Translations under genes and position numbers: made by a program
The notes under the pieces: model-generated
Databases searched by the model: none
Told to the model about the DNA's origin: nothing
What the model saw: the letters and a program-made list of their open reading frames with translations, nothing else
Shown here: positions 48,067-56,320 of the stretch, one piece after another
Layout of the letters: every line of letters starts with the position of its first letter
Numbering within the stretch: position 1 is the first letter of the stretch
Assembly: GCF_014695715.1 (NCBI RefSeq)
Contig: NZ_JACJOT010000008.1
Location: 372,001 to 436,000, forward strand
Source: Microcoleus sp. FACHB-68
Lineage (GTDB): Bacteria > Cyanobacteriota > Cyanobacteriia > Cyanobacteriales > Oscillatoriaceae
Length of the DNA: 64,000 nt
Direction: 5' to 3'

Positions 48067-49053
48067 ATGGTTCAATTTCACATTCAACCAGACAGTGATA
48101 TTCCCGCATCAACTCAGCTATTTAACCAGATCCGGTTTGCGATTGCCTCTAGGCAGTTTCCGCCTGGACACCGGCTGCCAAGTACGCGAGCGCTGGCCAT
48201 GCAGACCGGCCTGCACCGCAACACCATCAGCAAAGTATATCGGCAATTAGAAGATATCGGCCTGGTTGACGCTCAAGCCGGTTCTGGCATTTATGTCCGC
48301 GCTCAAGGTAACGAAATCAGCGGTGCGCGTCTGCGATCTCCCATCTTGGAACAGCATCCCCAAGCTTACAAGGTTGTGCAAAAAGGTCTTGACGAGCTGC
48401 TTAACCAGGGTTGTTCGCTTAATCAAGCTAGAGAGCTATTTCTTGCGGAAATTGACTGGCGACTGCGCTGTAGTGCGCGAGTGCTGGTAACGGCACCCGG
48501 TCAGGATATTGGTGTGGGAGAATTGATGACCCAGGAATTGGAGCAGGCGCTTCGCATACCTGTGCAATTGGTGCCAATGGAACAGCTCAGCGATGCGTTG
48601 GATCAAGCTCACTCAGGTACAGTGGTCACGAGCCGTTATTTTATTGGCGAAGCAGAAGCTAAGGCAGCGCCTAAATCGGTTCGGGTTATCCCGATTGATA
48701 TCTACAACTACGCCAAAGAAATTCACTTGGTAAGAACTCTTCCTAAAGATACTTGCTTTGGAATTGTTAGTCTTAGTTCCGGCATTTTGCGAGCGGCTGA
48801 GGTGATTATTCACAGCTTGCGAGGAGACGATCTGCTGGTGATGACGGCTCAAACCGGCGACGCCTACAAATTAAATGCTTTAGTTCGCACCGCACGGACG
48901 ATTATTTGCGATCAGGCGAGTGCCGGTGCGGTGAAAACTGCAATTACGGCGGCTAGAGACGATCTAATTCGCCCGCCTCAAGTTGTTCCCTGTGAGAATT
49001 ACATCGGGGCAGAATCAATTAGCTTGCTCAAACGCGAACTAGGTTTAAGTTGA
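48067..49053 (+). CDS. plmA: GntR-family regulator PlmA
   Basis: 328-residue transcription factor found essentially only in cyanobacteria, reported to form a complex with the nitrogen regulators PII and PipX. GGAGG lies eight bases before the ATG. The winged helix (about 12-80: LFNQIRFAIASRQFPPGHRL, RNTISKVYRQLEDIGLVDA) is followed by a C-terminal ligand/oligomerisation domain (about 90-320) unlike the usual FadR or HutC types. Length and architecture fit PlmA. It links this region to carbon/nitrogen signalling; its own targets are not visible here. Confidence 0.85.
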   Translation: MVQFHIQPDSDIPASTQLFNQIRFAIASRQFPPGHRLPSTRALAMQTGLHRNTISKVYRQLEDIGLVDAQAGSGIYVRAQGNEISGARLRSPILEQHPQAYKVVQKGLDELLNQGCSLNQARELFLAEIDWRLRCSARVLVTAPGQDIGVGELMTQELEQALRIPVQLVPMEQLSDALDQAHSGTVVTSRYFIGEAEAKAAPKSVRVIPIDIYNYAKEIHLVRTLPKDTCFGIVSLSSGILRAAEVIIHSLRGDDLLVMTAQTGDAYKLNALVRTARTIICDQASAGAVKTAITAARDDLIRPPQVVPCENYIGAESISLLKRELGLS

Positions 49054-49064
49054 GTGTATTTTGT

Positions 49065-49132
49065 CCTAGGTGCGGTTGCCTTTTATCCTTTGCTAGGTGA
49101 AGGACAAAGGGCAACCGTTCTAGGAACTTTTT
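49065..49132 (+). terminator. terminator of plmA
   Basis: Long hairpin: CCTAG and CGGTTGCC pair with GGCAACCG and CTAGG (49065-49124), with an inner TCCTTT/AAGGA helix, followed by five Ts. It overlaps the end of the convergent MBL gene. Confidence 0.75.
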
Positions 49133-50030
49133 AAATAACCTGAAGAATCATCCCTTCACGGGCAAGAAATCCTTTGGGGAAAGCCTCTTTAACATCCGCT
49201 TCGATATTATCTAAGAAATCATCATCATGAGCCGGATCGTGATGAAAGATCACTAAGTTTTTAACGCCGGCAGCTTTCGCTAATTCTACCCCCACTTGCC
49301 ATGTTGAGTGCCCCCAGCCGACTTTCGGTGTTTTCGGGTGATGATACTCTTCGTCTGTATAGGTGGCATCGTAAATAAAATAATCGGCTTCACGGGCTAA
49401 ATGCAGAACGTTTTCATCTAAGCGATCTGGAAAGTGTTCTGTATCGGTGCAATAAACGGCGCTGTGTCCCTGCCAAGTCACACGATACCCAATCGCAGTG
49501 CTGGGGTGGTTGAGGTGAACTGTCTCAATTGTGATATCGTCTAAGTTGACGACATCCCCAGGATGAAGGTTATAAAACTTCATCTCTGATCGCATCCCCT
49601 GAAGTGGTATGGGAAAGTTGGGATGGAGCATTTGGTCAGATAGACGCTGTTTTAAAGTTGCGCCGTTGGGGGCGACTGCGCCGTAAATGTGGAAGCAATT
49701 GCCTGGAACAAAAGCGGGGATAAAAAAGGGAAATCCTTGGATGTGATCCCAGTGAGAGTGGCTAAAAAATATATAAGCCTCAACCGGCATCTGCGGCAGC
49801 AAGGTTTTTCCCAAGACTCGCAAGCCGGTGCCGCCATCAAAGATTAGACGTTTACCCCCCACCTGCATTTCCACACAGGAGGTATTGCCACCATAACGAA
49901 CCGTTTCTTTACCGGGTGTGGCAATACTGCCGCGCACGCCCCAGAACTGGACAACAAAATCAGAGTAAGGGCTGGTTTGCATACTGGCTTTCCCATCAAA
50001 AGGCTGCGGATACAGATGAAAATCGGGCAT
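49131..50030 (-). CDS. MBL-fold metallohydrolase
   Basis: 299-residue metallo-beta-lactamase-fold hydrolase. Metal ligands: HSHWDHIQG, later His/Asp in TDTEHFP, YDATYTD and FHHDPAHDDDF. The order and the FWGVRGSIATPG start resemble RNase Z/phosphodiesterase-like MBL proteins. An internal ATG at 49982 is an alternative start, closer to the usual family N-terminus. It follows panD by 23 bases, so the two are co-transcribed, although no metabolic link is evident. The substrate is unknown; cyclic nucleotides are one possibility. Confidence 0.87.
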   Translation of the reverse strand: MPDFHLYPQPFDGKASMQTSPYSDFVVQFWGVRGSIATPGKETVRYGGNTSCVEMQVGGKRLIFDGGTGLRVLGKTLLPQMPVEAYIFFSHSHWDHIQGFPFFIPAFVPGNCFHIYGAVAPNGATLKQRLSDQMLHPNFPIPLQGMRSEMKFYNLHPGDVVNLDDITIETVHLNHPSTAIGYRVTWQGHSAVYCTDTEHFPDRLDENVLHLAREADYFIYDATYTDEEYHHPKTPKVGWGHSTWQVGVELAKAAGVKNLVIFHHDPAHDDDFLDNIEADVKEAFPKGFLAREGMILQVI

Positions 50031-50053
50031 CTTCAGGCATCTTTAAGATTAGG

Positions 50054-50437
50054 TTAGCCTTGGATTTGAAGTTCATTGTAACGGCTAATTTTCACAGATC
50101 GGTTACGCTCGTCCACTAGCACCACTGTGGGCGAATGGTCTTTGAGTTGTTCTGGGGTGAATTGCGCGTAGGTCATAATAATCAGGCGATCGCCTTTCAT
50201 CCCCAAACGCGCCGCCGCCCCATTAAGTTCAATTGCCCCTGAATCAGCCGGTGCCGCAATTGCATAAGTAATTAGCCGCTCCCCGTTGGCCACGTTAACC
50301 ACTTGCACCTGCTCGTAGGGTAAAATGCCGGCGGCATCTAATAAAGTTTGATCGATACTGATACTGCCGATGTAGTCTAAATTGGCAGAGGTGAGTGTGC
50401 AATGATGAATTTTGGCCAAAAGGAGCGTTCGCTGCAT
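50054..50437 (-). CDS. panD: aspartate 1-decarboxylase
   Basis: Makes beta-alanine for pantothenate and coenzyme A. 127 residues. The self-cleavage site Gly24-Ser25 is present ([10 protein letters not shown]), which generates the pyruvoyl cofactor; [11 protein letters not shown] and [16 protein letters not shown] are also conserved. It is the first gene of a two-gene unit with the MBL hydrolase. Confidence 0.97.
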   Translation of the reverse strand: MQRTLLLAKIHHCTLTSANLDYIGSISIDQTLLDAAGILPYEQVQVVNVANGERLITYAIAAPADSGAIELNGAAARLGMKGDRLIIMTYAQFTPEQLKDHSPTVVLVDERNRSVKISRYNELQIQG

Positions 50438-51112
50438 GATGATCTCGAAGTAGTCACCTTCGGCTAAAAACCAACCCTACCGTTCGTGCATAAAATAAAA
50501 TTATTGTCAAGCACAAACTTTCCTTTCTAAGATAACCCATCTACAGCGGCTAGTGCTAGATTTTGCCAGAATCTGCCCTAACTGCCGGTTTAGAAAGTGG
50601 GGTTTGCCGGCTCTTGTGTTTTCAAAAGCACGCTCGATATCCAGGTTTTGTTCTCGCACCCCCTAAAGACGTTTTAGGCAACGTCTTTAAAACTGGCAGA
50701 TTCGATTGGTTTTTCCCAAAGATTGTTAGAAGTCTTTATGGGTTCTATCAAAATTTACAACATACTAGCCACATTCTCGTAGCCATTCTATTTTTTTAGG
50801 GAAAAATTTTTGGAAAGCTAGTGATATTTAAGATTATATCTTCAAGGTTTCTAATTGACAAGTTTACTACCTCTAAAGCTTGTGAAACTTTGAATAAAAT
50901 GCAAATCTACAGCAAAGGGAAAGAAATGGGATTGAAAAGATCCTTCACATTAAGCAGCATTAGTCAATGTTGTTGCCCATCTTTGCTATGAGTTTAGCCG
51001 AGGGCGAGTGTCCGAGTCGCCTTTCCACAGCCGAATGTTTTGCGAGGGTCGCACTGGTCTGGCCCAGTGCGCTAAATTGCAGGGGCGAGGGTTGCCTCAC
51101 CCCGCTTCAACT
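50438..51112. other. intergenic region with several hairpins
   Basis: About 675 bases. It has an inverted repeat TAAAGACGTT / AACGTCTTTA at 50664-50689 and two adjacent hairpins at 51050-51071 and 51082-51103, just downstream of ppa. No credible ORF was found. Confidence 0.45.
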
Positions 51113-51625
51113 TCATTTACTGGCGGCTTTGATGCATTTCTCTACAAGAGGCATGACTTGATCGACATCCTGCCAACCCTGAATTTCTGTTACCTTCTTT
51201 TCTAAATTTTTGTAGGTTTTGAAAAATTCAGCAATTTCATCCAGGCGGTGGGGTGCCACATCTTGAAGGCTTTTAATGTGAGAGTAGCGCGGATCTTTGT
51301 CGGGAACGCAAAGAATTTTTTCATCGTGATCTCCCCCGTCGATCATCAGCAGCATTCCAATGGGCCGCGCTGCAATGACACATCCTGGAAAGGTTGGCTG
51401 ATCGATTAATACCATGCCATCGAGGGGATCGCCGTCATCGGCTAGGGTGTTGGGCACAAAACCGTAGTCGTAGGGATACTGAACGGAAGAATAAAGTACC
51501 CGGTCTAGGGCAAAGGCTTGTAAGTCTTTGTCAAACTCATACTTGTTTTTGCTGCCGGCGGGAATCTCAACCAGAACGTTGATCAGACCCGGTTTTGGTT
51601 GAGCAGGAATGCGCGATAAATCCAC
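51113..51625 (-). CDS. ppa: inorganic pyrophosphatase
   Basis: Family I soluble pyrophosphatase, 170 residues, which pulls biosynthetic reactions forward by hydrolysing PPi. Signature [11 protein letters not shown], with [14 protein letters not shown] and the metal-binding [16 protein letters not shown]. The GC-rich leader holds an imperfect inverted repeat (51708-51740) that might shape the 5' untranslated region. Confidence 0.97.
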   Translation of the reverse strand: MDLSRIPAQPKPGLINVLVEIPAGSKNKYEFDKDLQAFALDRVLYSSVQYPYDYGFVPNTLADDGDPLDGMVLIDQPTFPGCVIAARPIGMLLMIDGGDHDEKILCVPDKDPRYSHIKSLQDVAPHRLDEIAEFFKTYKNLEKKVTEIQGWQDVDQVMPLVEKCIKAASK

Positions 51626-51804
51626 AATGATTCTCCAAGCTAATAGCGGCTAAGGGGTGCCGTTCCAAGCTCATTCTCAGGCGCTTTGTCGCACCGAGAG
51701 CGTTCAGCCGTCCCCCGAATAGCATTTTAGGGGAAGACGGTGTGTGCAAACTCCTTAACCGGCTATAAATATATCGCTGAACAAGATAGATGGCATGATG
51801 AGGC

Positions 51805-51990
51805 TCAATCTTGTAACACTCGCAGCACATAGGGGGCCGGTTGCAGCACTTCGGCTTTGCTCGAAGAATAATGGGCGATGATAAATAGGGGTAAAGTCAG
51901 GGTTAACACAGCAATTAAGGTTCCCACGAAGTCTGCCAGCTTATGAGGAGGCGGGTCAGCACTATTAGCAGGGTCACTACCTGAGTCCAT
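51805..51990 (-). CDS. small single-helix membrane protein
   Basis: About 61 residues. The frame opens at a TTG at 51996; the ATG at 51990 (MDSGSDP) is preferred. A polar Pro/Asp-rich N-terminus (PPPHKLADFVGT) is followed by one membrane helix (LIAVLTLTLPLFIIAHY) and a short tail ending PAPYVLRVLQD. It looks like a known type of conserved small cyanobacterial membrane protein; function unknown. Confidence 0.6.
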   Translation of the reverse strand: MDSGSDPANSADPPPHKLADFVGTLIAVLTLTLPLFIIAHYSSSKAEVLQPAPYVLRVLQD

Positions 51991-52128
51991 GATCAAAAGA
52001 ATGTTATCAACCAGTTACAGCAAATTCACGTAGAGGATATTGATGCACCCTCTAATCTTTATTCTAACGATTTACCGCAGAAGGACTGTCTTCTAGTAAA
52101 CAATCTCAAGGAAATCTTCACAGGTGTG

Positions 52129-52248
52129 ATGGGATGGCTGGTTGAAAGTGAGCGGGTTCTCAGTGCCGGCGCTGCGGCGTTCTGGGAGTGGCTAACAGAC
52201 CGTAAAACCCGCTTTAGACGCTGGTTTGCGTCTTTAGGGTTTAACTGA
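52129..52248 (+). CDS. candidate 39-residue ORF
   Basis: Short ORF MGWLVESERVLSAGAAAFWE, continuing with a Trp/Arg-rich tail (RRWFASLGFN). The frame is open upstream to 51985 without another ATG. No clear ribosome-binding site. It overlaps the terminator-like hairpin and the last 8 bases of the convergent cyclase-like gene. The composition is protein-like, but support is thin. Confidence 0.25.
   Translation: MGWLVESERVLSAGAAAFWEWLTDRKTRFRRWFASLGFN
52205..52242 (-). terminator. terminator of the tandem cyclase genes
   Basis: Two-part stem AAACCC/GGGTTT with inner AGACGC/GCGTCT (6-base loop), immediately after the stop of the cyclase-like gene on the minus strand and followed by a short TTTT. 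It overlaps the stop codon. Confidence 0.5.
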
Positions 52249-53170
52249 GCGTCCAAGCCCCGTCCCAGTCCTCTGGAGGCGGTGATTTGATCCAGTGCTG
52301 GCAACGCTTTAACTGGATAGCTGCCGCTTTGTCGCTGCTGTCAATTTCCATAACGGTTGCAAATTCGCCCATCGCAATGGCAAACTTACGCTTTAGATAA
52401 TACTCGCGCCCTTTATAGTAGTGATCTAGTACCTTCTGCTTCTGTTCAGAGATAGATTGAGAGCGCAGCCCTAGTAGTTCATAAACAGCAACGGCACGAT
52501 TGTTTCCTTGGACGCGAATTGAGTCAAGTTCTCGAACCCAAACGCGTTCCGTACAGCGTTGATACGTGTTTTCACTGATGACAATATTGCAGCCATATTG
52601 CTTGCAAACGCCTTCCAAGCGATAGCCGAGATGAACGCCGGCACCAATGGCCATAAAATCCATGCCTCGGTTGGCCACAAGGTTGTTGCTGAAGACCTTG
52701 TCAGTATTAATGCCGATGCCAATTTTGACAATAGGCTTGTTGGCTGCTTCGCGACCGGCATTAAATTCGGCCAAATACTGATTCATGTCTAGGGCAGTTT
52801 GTACGGCACACCAAGCATGATCATCTAAGGGTTGGGGAGATCCAAAGACAACGAGAATGCGATTGCCAATGCAGGCTGAATTGATTTGTTGCTTAAGGGT
52901 TTGTTTGTACTTAAAAACTGCATCCCCCATTGCTTCAAAATATTTGTTGAGCAAGCTGCTCATCTCTTCATACTCTATGCTGCCGGCCAGGTTGGAGTAG
53001 CCGCTAATATCAGAGAATAAAATTGAAACATCTTTGTGTTCGCCAAGGGTCTCTGACGGCGTTACCTGTGCAAACGGCATAGAATTTTCGCCTGCCAAGG
53101 TTGAATCAAAATTCGCTTGGGGAGAAGCAGTTTTGTCAGAGTAGTTGGCAGACGGACTACCTAATTCCAT
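52241..53170 (-). CDS. degenerate class III cyclase homolog (probable pseudoenzyme)
   Basis: 309 residues: a short leader, one cyclase-like domain (about 45-225) and a C-terminal TPR-like tail ending DWDGAWTLS. It is clearly a paralog of the larger cyclase immediately upstream, including the tail. The first metal Asp remains (LFSDIS), but the second is changed (IGNR for IGDA) next to a five-residue insertion; the purine-selecting Lys is gone, and the transition-state Asn is His (GVHLGYRLE). Catalysis is therefore unlikely. It may bind the intact partner as a regulatory half of a heterodimer or be drifting. The frame is fully open, which argues for selection. Confidence 0.85.
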   Translation of the reverse strand: MELGSPSANYSDKTASPQANFDSTLAGENSMPFAQVTPSETLGEHKDVSILFSDISGYSNLAGSIEYEEMSSLLNKYFEAMGDAVFKYKQTLKQQINSACIGNRILVVFGSPQPLDDHAWCAVQTALDMNQYLAEFNAGREAANKPIVKIGIGINTDKVFSNNLVANRGMDFMAIGAGVHLGYRLEGVCKQYGCNIVISENTYQRCTERVWVRELDSIRVQGNNRAVAVYELLGLRSQSISEQKQKVLDHYYKGREYYLKRKFAIAMGEFATVMEIDSSDKAAAIQLKRCQHWIKSPPPEDWDGAWTLS

Positions 53171-53281
53171 ATTCCATAAAAAACGTAAACCTACTTAAAA
53201 CTGAGAAGTCACAATTCTGGAGCCAAAATTTTTCGATTGATCGATTTCAGCTCCTCAACTGCACTCTCTGCGACCAGAATA

Positions 53282-55927
53282 CTATTTTTCTGTGAGTTTC
53301 CAGACACCATCCCAATTATCGGCGGGTGGTTCGACGAGAAAATGATTGCAACGTTCGATGTGTAATTCAGCGGCTTTGTTTTTCGGATCGATTTCCAGAA
53401 CTTGACCGAACTCAGCCAAAGCTTGGGCAAACCGGCGACTGCGGTAATACAGTCGTCCTTGTTCGTAATGTTCCATTATTGCCAGCTTTTTGGGTTCAAT
53501 GTCCTCACAGCGCAGTCCCACGAGTTCATAGATTTTCACCGGCTCGTTTTTTCCTTTAACTGTAATATAGTCCAGTTCCCTGACATAAAGCCGGTCGGCA
53601 CAAGGCAGATAGGTTTTTTCACTGATGACAATATCAGTGCCGTACATTTTGCTGGTTCCTTCCAAGCGAGAGCCCAGGTTCACCCCATCCCCAATCGAGG
53701 TGAGTTCCATCCGCTTGCTCGAACCGATATTGCCACTCACTACTTCATCCGAGTGAATGCCAATTCCAATGCTAATCGGTGCCTTACCATTTTCGACGCG
53801 TTCCTCATTGAATTTTATCAACCGGGAGCGCATCTCAATTGCCGTTTGCACGGCACACCAGGCGTGATCCGCCAGAGGTAAGGGCGATCCAAACACTGCC
53901 ATGATCGCGTCACCGATGTATTTATCGAGGGTGCCTTTGTATTTAAAGACGGCATCAACCATCGATTCAAAATATTCGTTGAGCATCGCCACGACTTGTT
54001 CGGCTTCCATGCCTTCAGTTAAGGTGGTGTAGCTGCGAATATCTGAGAATAAAACGGAAACTTCTTTGCGCTTGCCACCGAGTCCGGTGTCGCCACTTGC
54101 GAGCAACTGTTCAGCCACTTCTTGGGTCATGTAGCGATACATGGTACTCTTGAGCCGTTTTTCATCGCTAATGTCGTCCATGACCACTAAAGCACCATTG
54201 ACGATGTTGGCGTCAATTGCACTTGCCATTGTACTAATCGTCAGATTAATACTATGTTGTTCTTTTCCTTGGGAAAGTAAAGTTTGCTCTGGGTAATATT
54301 GCTGCCGTGCTTTTTCATCCTTGGCTTCTAACGCCGCTGTGAACCACTTGGAGAAGTCTGCCTCTTCAATTTTGACCAGATCAATCACGTATTGACCTTC
54401 AATCCGATCGCTTTCTTGTAAGCCCAACATTTTCTTGGCACTTTCATTGGCTGCAATAATGTGCCCGCTTCTGTCGGTGGAGATGATGCCATTGGAAATG
54501 CTGCGGAGAATATCTCGCTGCATTTGTTCTTGTTGCTTGACTGTGGCGAAGAGGGAGGCATTTTGTAAGGCGACGCCGGCTTGAATATTAAATGCGTGCA
54601 TGAATTCCATGTCGCCGCGATTAAAACTTGCCCGCCAGCATTCAGGCGCATTTGGCCAGTCTTCGGGATTGTAGGGGGGATACTCTCCTTGTTTTTTCTT
54701 ATTAATTAATTGTGTAACTCCGATCAACTCGTGATCCGCGTTGTACACCGGCATACACAACATACTGCAAGTGCGGTATCGAGTTGTTTGGTCGGTTTTT
54801 TTCGCTTGTTCAGCGCCGGGATGATCGTACAAGTCAAAGCTAATTAAAAGGGGTTCTCCCGATTCCGCAACTTGGCCGGCAAAGCCTGCGGTTCTCGGAA
54901 TCCGCATTTCTTTTAAAGTGCCGTTAATCGGAATTTTCGTCCACAGCTCGCTTTTCTCTTTATCTAACAGCCACAATGTGCTGCGATCCGCGTTCATGAG
55001 TTTCTTCGCCTCATCCATCACTTTGGTGAGGGTATCTTCGAGATCCAAACTGCTTTGGCTAAGCGATTGTGTGGCATTGATCAACGCTGAAGCCGCACGC
55101 TGTTTTTGAGTGGCTTTATAAAACGAGCGGGACGACTCTAGAATTAATCGAATTGAAGGGGCAAAGTCGGCAAAGACCTCTTCATCAGCCTCAGTAAATC
55201 CCTTTGTATCGATTCTGTCGGCTAAGGGAGCGCCAGGATCGTGAAGTTTTTTCAGCTTATTAAGCAATTGCACAACAGCGACGATATCTCCTTGTTCGCT
55301 TAACAAGGGTAGACAGAGCATCGTGTAAGTGCGGTATCCAGTTTTTTTGTAAGTTTTCTTCGATTCAGCCGAGCGCGGATCGTCAAAGAAATCGAAAGGA
55401 ATATTAACAACTTTTTTAAAAGTAGCCGATTCGCCGGCGATTCCTTTATCTGCTGGAATCCGGATTTCTAGGGTTCCACCACCCTCACCTTTGGCGACGA
55501 TCGACCAAAGTTCGTTTTTTTCTTCATCTAGTAAAAAAATAGTCGTTCGATCCGCACCCAGTAGTTCGCCCGTTTTTAACGTAATCGAGCGCAGCATCTC
55601 ATCTAGAATCGCATCAAAGCCTTGGCTGTCAAGCATACTGTCCAACATAGACAGGGTTTGATTGACAACCTTGAGTTTGTCCTCTACTTCAGTAACAACT
55701 TGCTTAAAGTTTTCCTGATTGAGGGTGGAAAGGTAAGACGTGAAGGTGCCTTGCGATCTGCTAAGGGCACCGCCCTGCGACGTTGTGTTAGATGAACTGG
55801 TAGATGCACTGACGGGGGATGCCGATTTAGGAGGGGGATTTTTTTTACCCTCTACTTGGGCTGTGACATCAATGACTGCGCCGTTTTGATGATCCCAAGT
55901 ATTTGATTTTGGAGATGCAGCTGTCAT
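53282..55927 (-). CDS. GAF-GAF-PAS adenylate cyclase
   Basis: 881-residue soluble signalling enzyme. A Ser/Pro-rich start is followed by two GAF domains (about 105-270 and 295-465), one PAS domain (about 480-600), the class III cyclase domain (about 625-800) and a TPR-like tail (about 810-881). All catalytic residues are present: LFSDIRS, DKYIGDAIMAVFG (Lys plus Asp), ELTSIGD (Thr) and GVNLGSRLEG (Asn, Arg), pointing to ATP as substrate. The GAF domains lack an obvious bilin-attachment Cys in a DXCF context, so they may bind small molecules such as cAMP. It lies 111 bases upstream of its degenerate paralog. Confidence 0.93.
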   Translation of the reverse strand: MTAASPKSNTWDHQNGAVIDVTAQVEGKKNPPPKSASPVSASTSSSNTTSQGGALSRSQGTFTSYLSTLNQENFKQVVTEVEDKLKVVNQTLSMLDSMLDSQGFDAILDEMLRSITLKTGELLGADRTTIFLLDEEKNELWSIVAKGEGGGTLEIRIPADKGIAGESATFKKVVNIPFDFFDDPRSAESKKTYKKTGYRTYTMLCLPLLSEQGDIVAVVQLLNKLKKLHDPGAPLADRIDTKGFTEADEEVFADFAPSIRLILESSRSFYKATQKQRAASALINATQSLSQSSLDLEDTLTKVMDEAKKLMNADRSTLWLLDKEKSELWTKIPINGTLKEMRIPRTAGFAGQVAESGEPLLISFDLYDHPGAEQAKKTDQTTRYRTCSMLCMPVYNADHELIGVTQLINKKKQGEYPPYNPEDWPNAPECWRASFNRGDMEFMHAFNIQAGVALQNASLFATVKQQEQMQRDILRSISNGIISTDRSGHIIAANESAKKMLGLQESDRIEGQYVIDLVKIEEADFSKWFTAALEAKDEKARQQYYPEQTLLSQGKEQHSINLTISTMASAIDANIVNGALVVMDDISDEKRLKSTMYRYMTQEVAEQLLASGDTGLGGKRKEVSVLFSDIRSYTTLTEGMEAEQVVAMLNEYFESMVDAVFKYKGTLDKYIGDAIMAVFGSPLPLADHAWCAVQTAIEMRSRLIKFNEERVENGKAPISIGIGIHSDEVVSGNIGSSKRMELTSIGDGVNLGSRLEGTSKMYGTDIVISEKTYLPCADRLYVRELDYITVKGKNEPVKIYELVGLRCEDIEPKKLAIMEHYEQGRLYYRSRRFAQALAEFGQVLEIDPKNKAAELHIERCNHFLVEPPADNWDGVWKLTEK

Positions 55928-56320
55928 AGCTCTTTACTCTTAAAATGATGCCTGGAGTTAGAGAACGACTTTAACTGTGTAAGTATTCTGCCAATACCGC
56001 CTGACGGGTAGGTTTCACCGAGCAAGCAGATTCAAGACTACTCCCCCAGTTTACTCGGTCGTTGAGAATGGGATGATAGATGACGATGTTGTTAAAGTGA
56101 TAGCACGTTTTGCCAGATAAAAGTGTGTTATCTCGACACTGAAGCCGGCTCGCATTAAGCTTTCAATCATGATTTTGGCATCCTTAAGGGAATTATGTGT
56201 GTTAATTTCTACCAAGTATTTCCTTTATGAGAGTTTTGGGAATATGTAACCGGGGCATTGGCAAGACTGGGGCGTTTGGGCCGGCGATCCATCACAGGTC
56301 AAATCCATCACACCGTAAGT
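55928..56320. other. intergenic region
   Basis: 393 bases between recN and the cyclase, both leftward. Probably the cyclase promoter region; no ORF, repeat or clear terminator was seen. Confidence 0.4.

Noticed and set aside
50563-50799. Plus-strand 78-codon ORF
   Set aside because: TTG start without ribosome-binding site and no protein-like pattern.
52059-52304. Leftward 81-codon ORF overlapping the end of the cyclase-like gene
   Set aside because: Shadow frame of the adjacent genes with biased composition.
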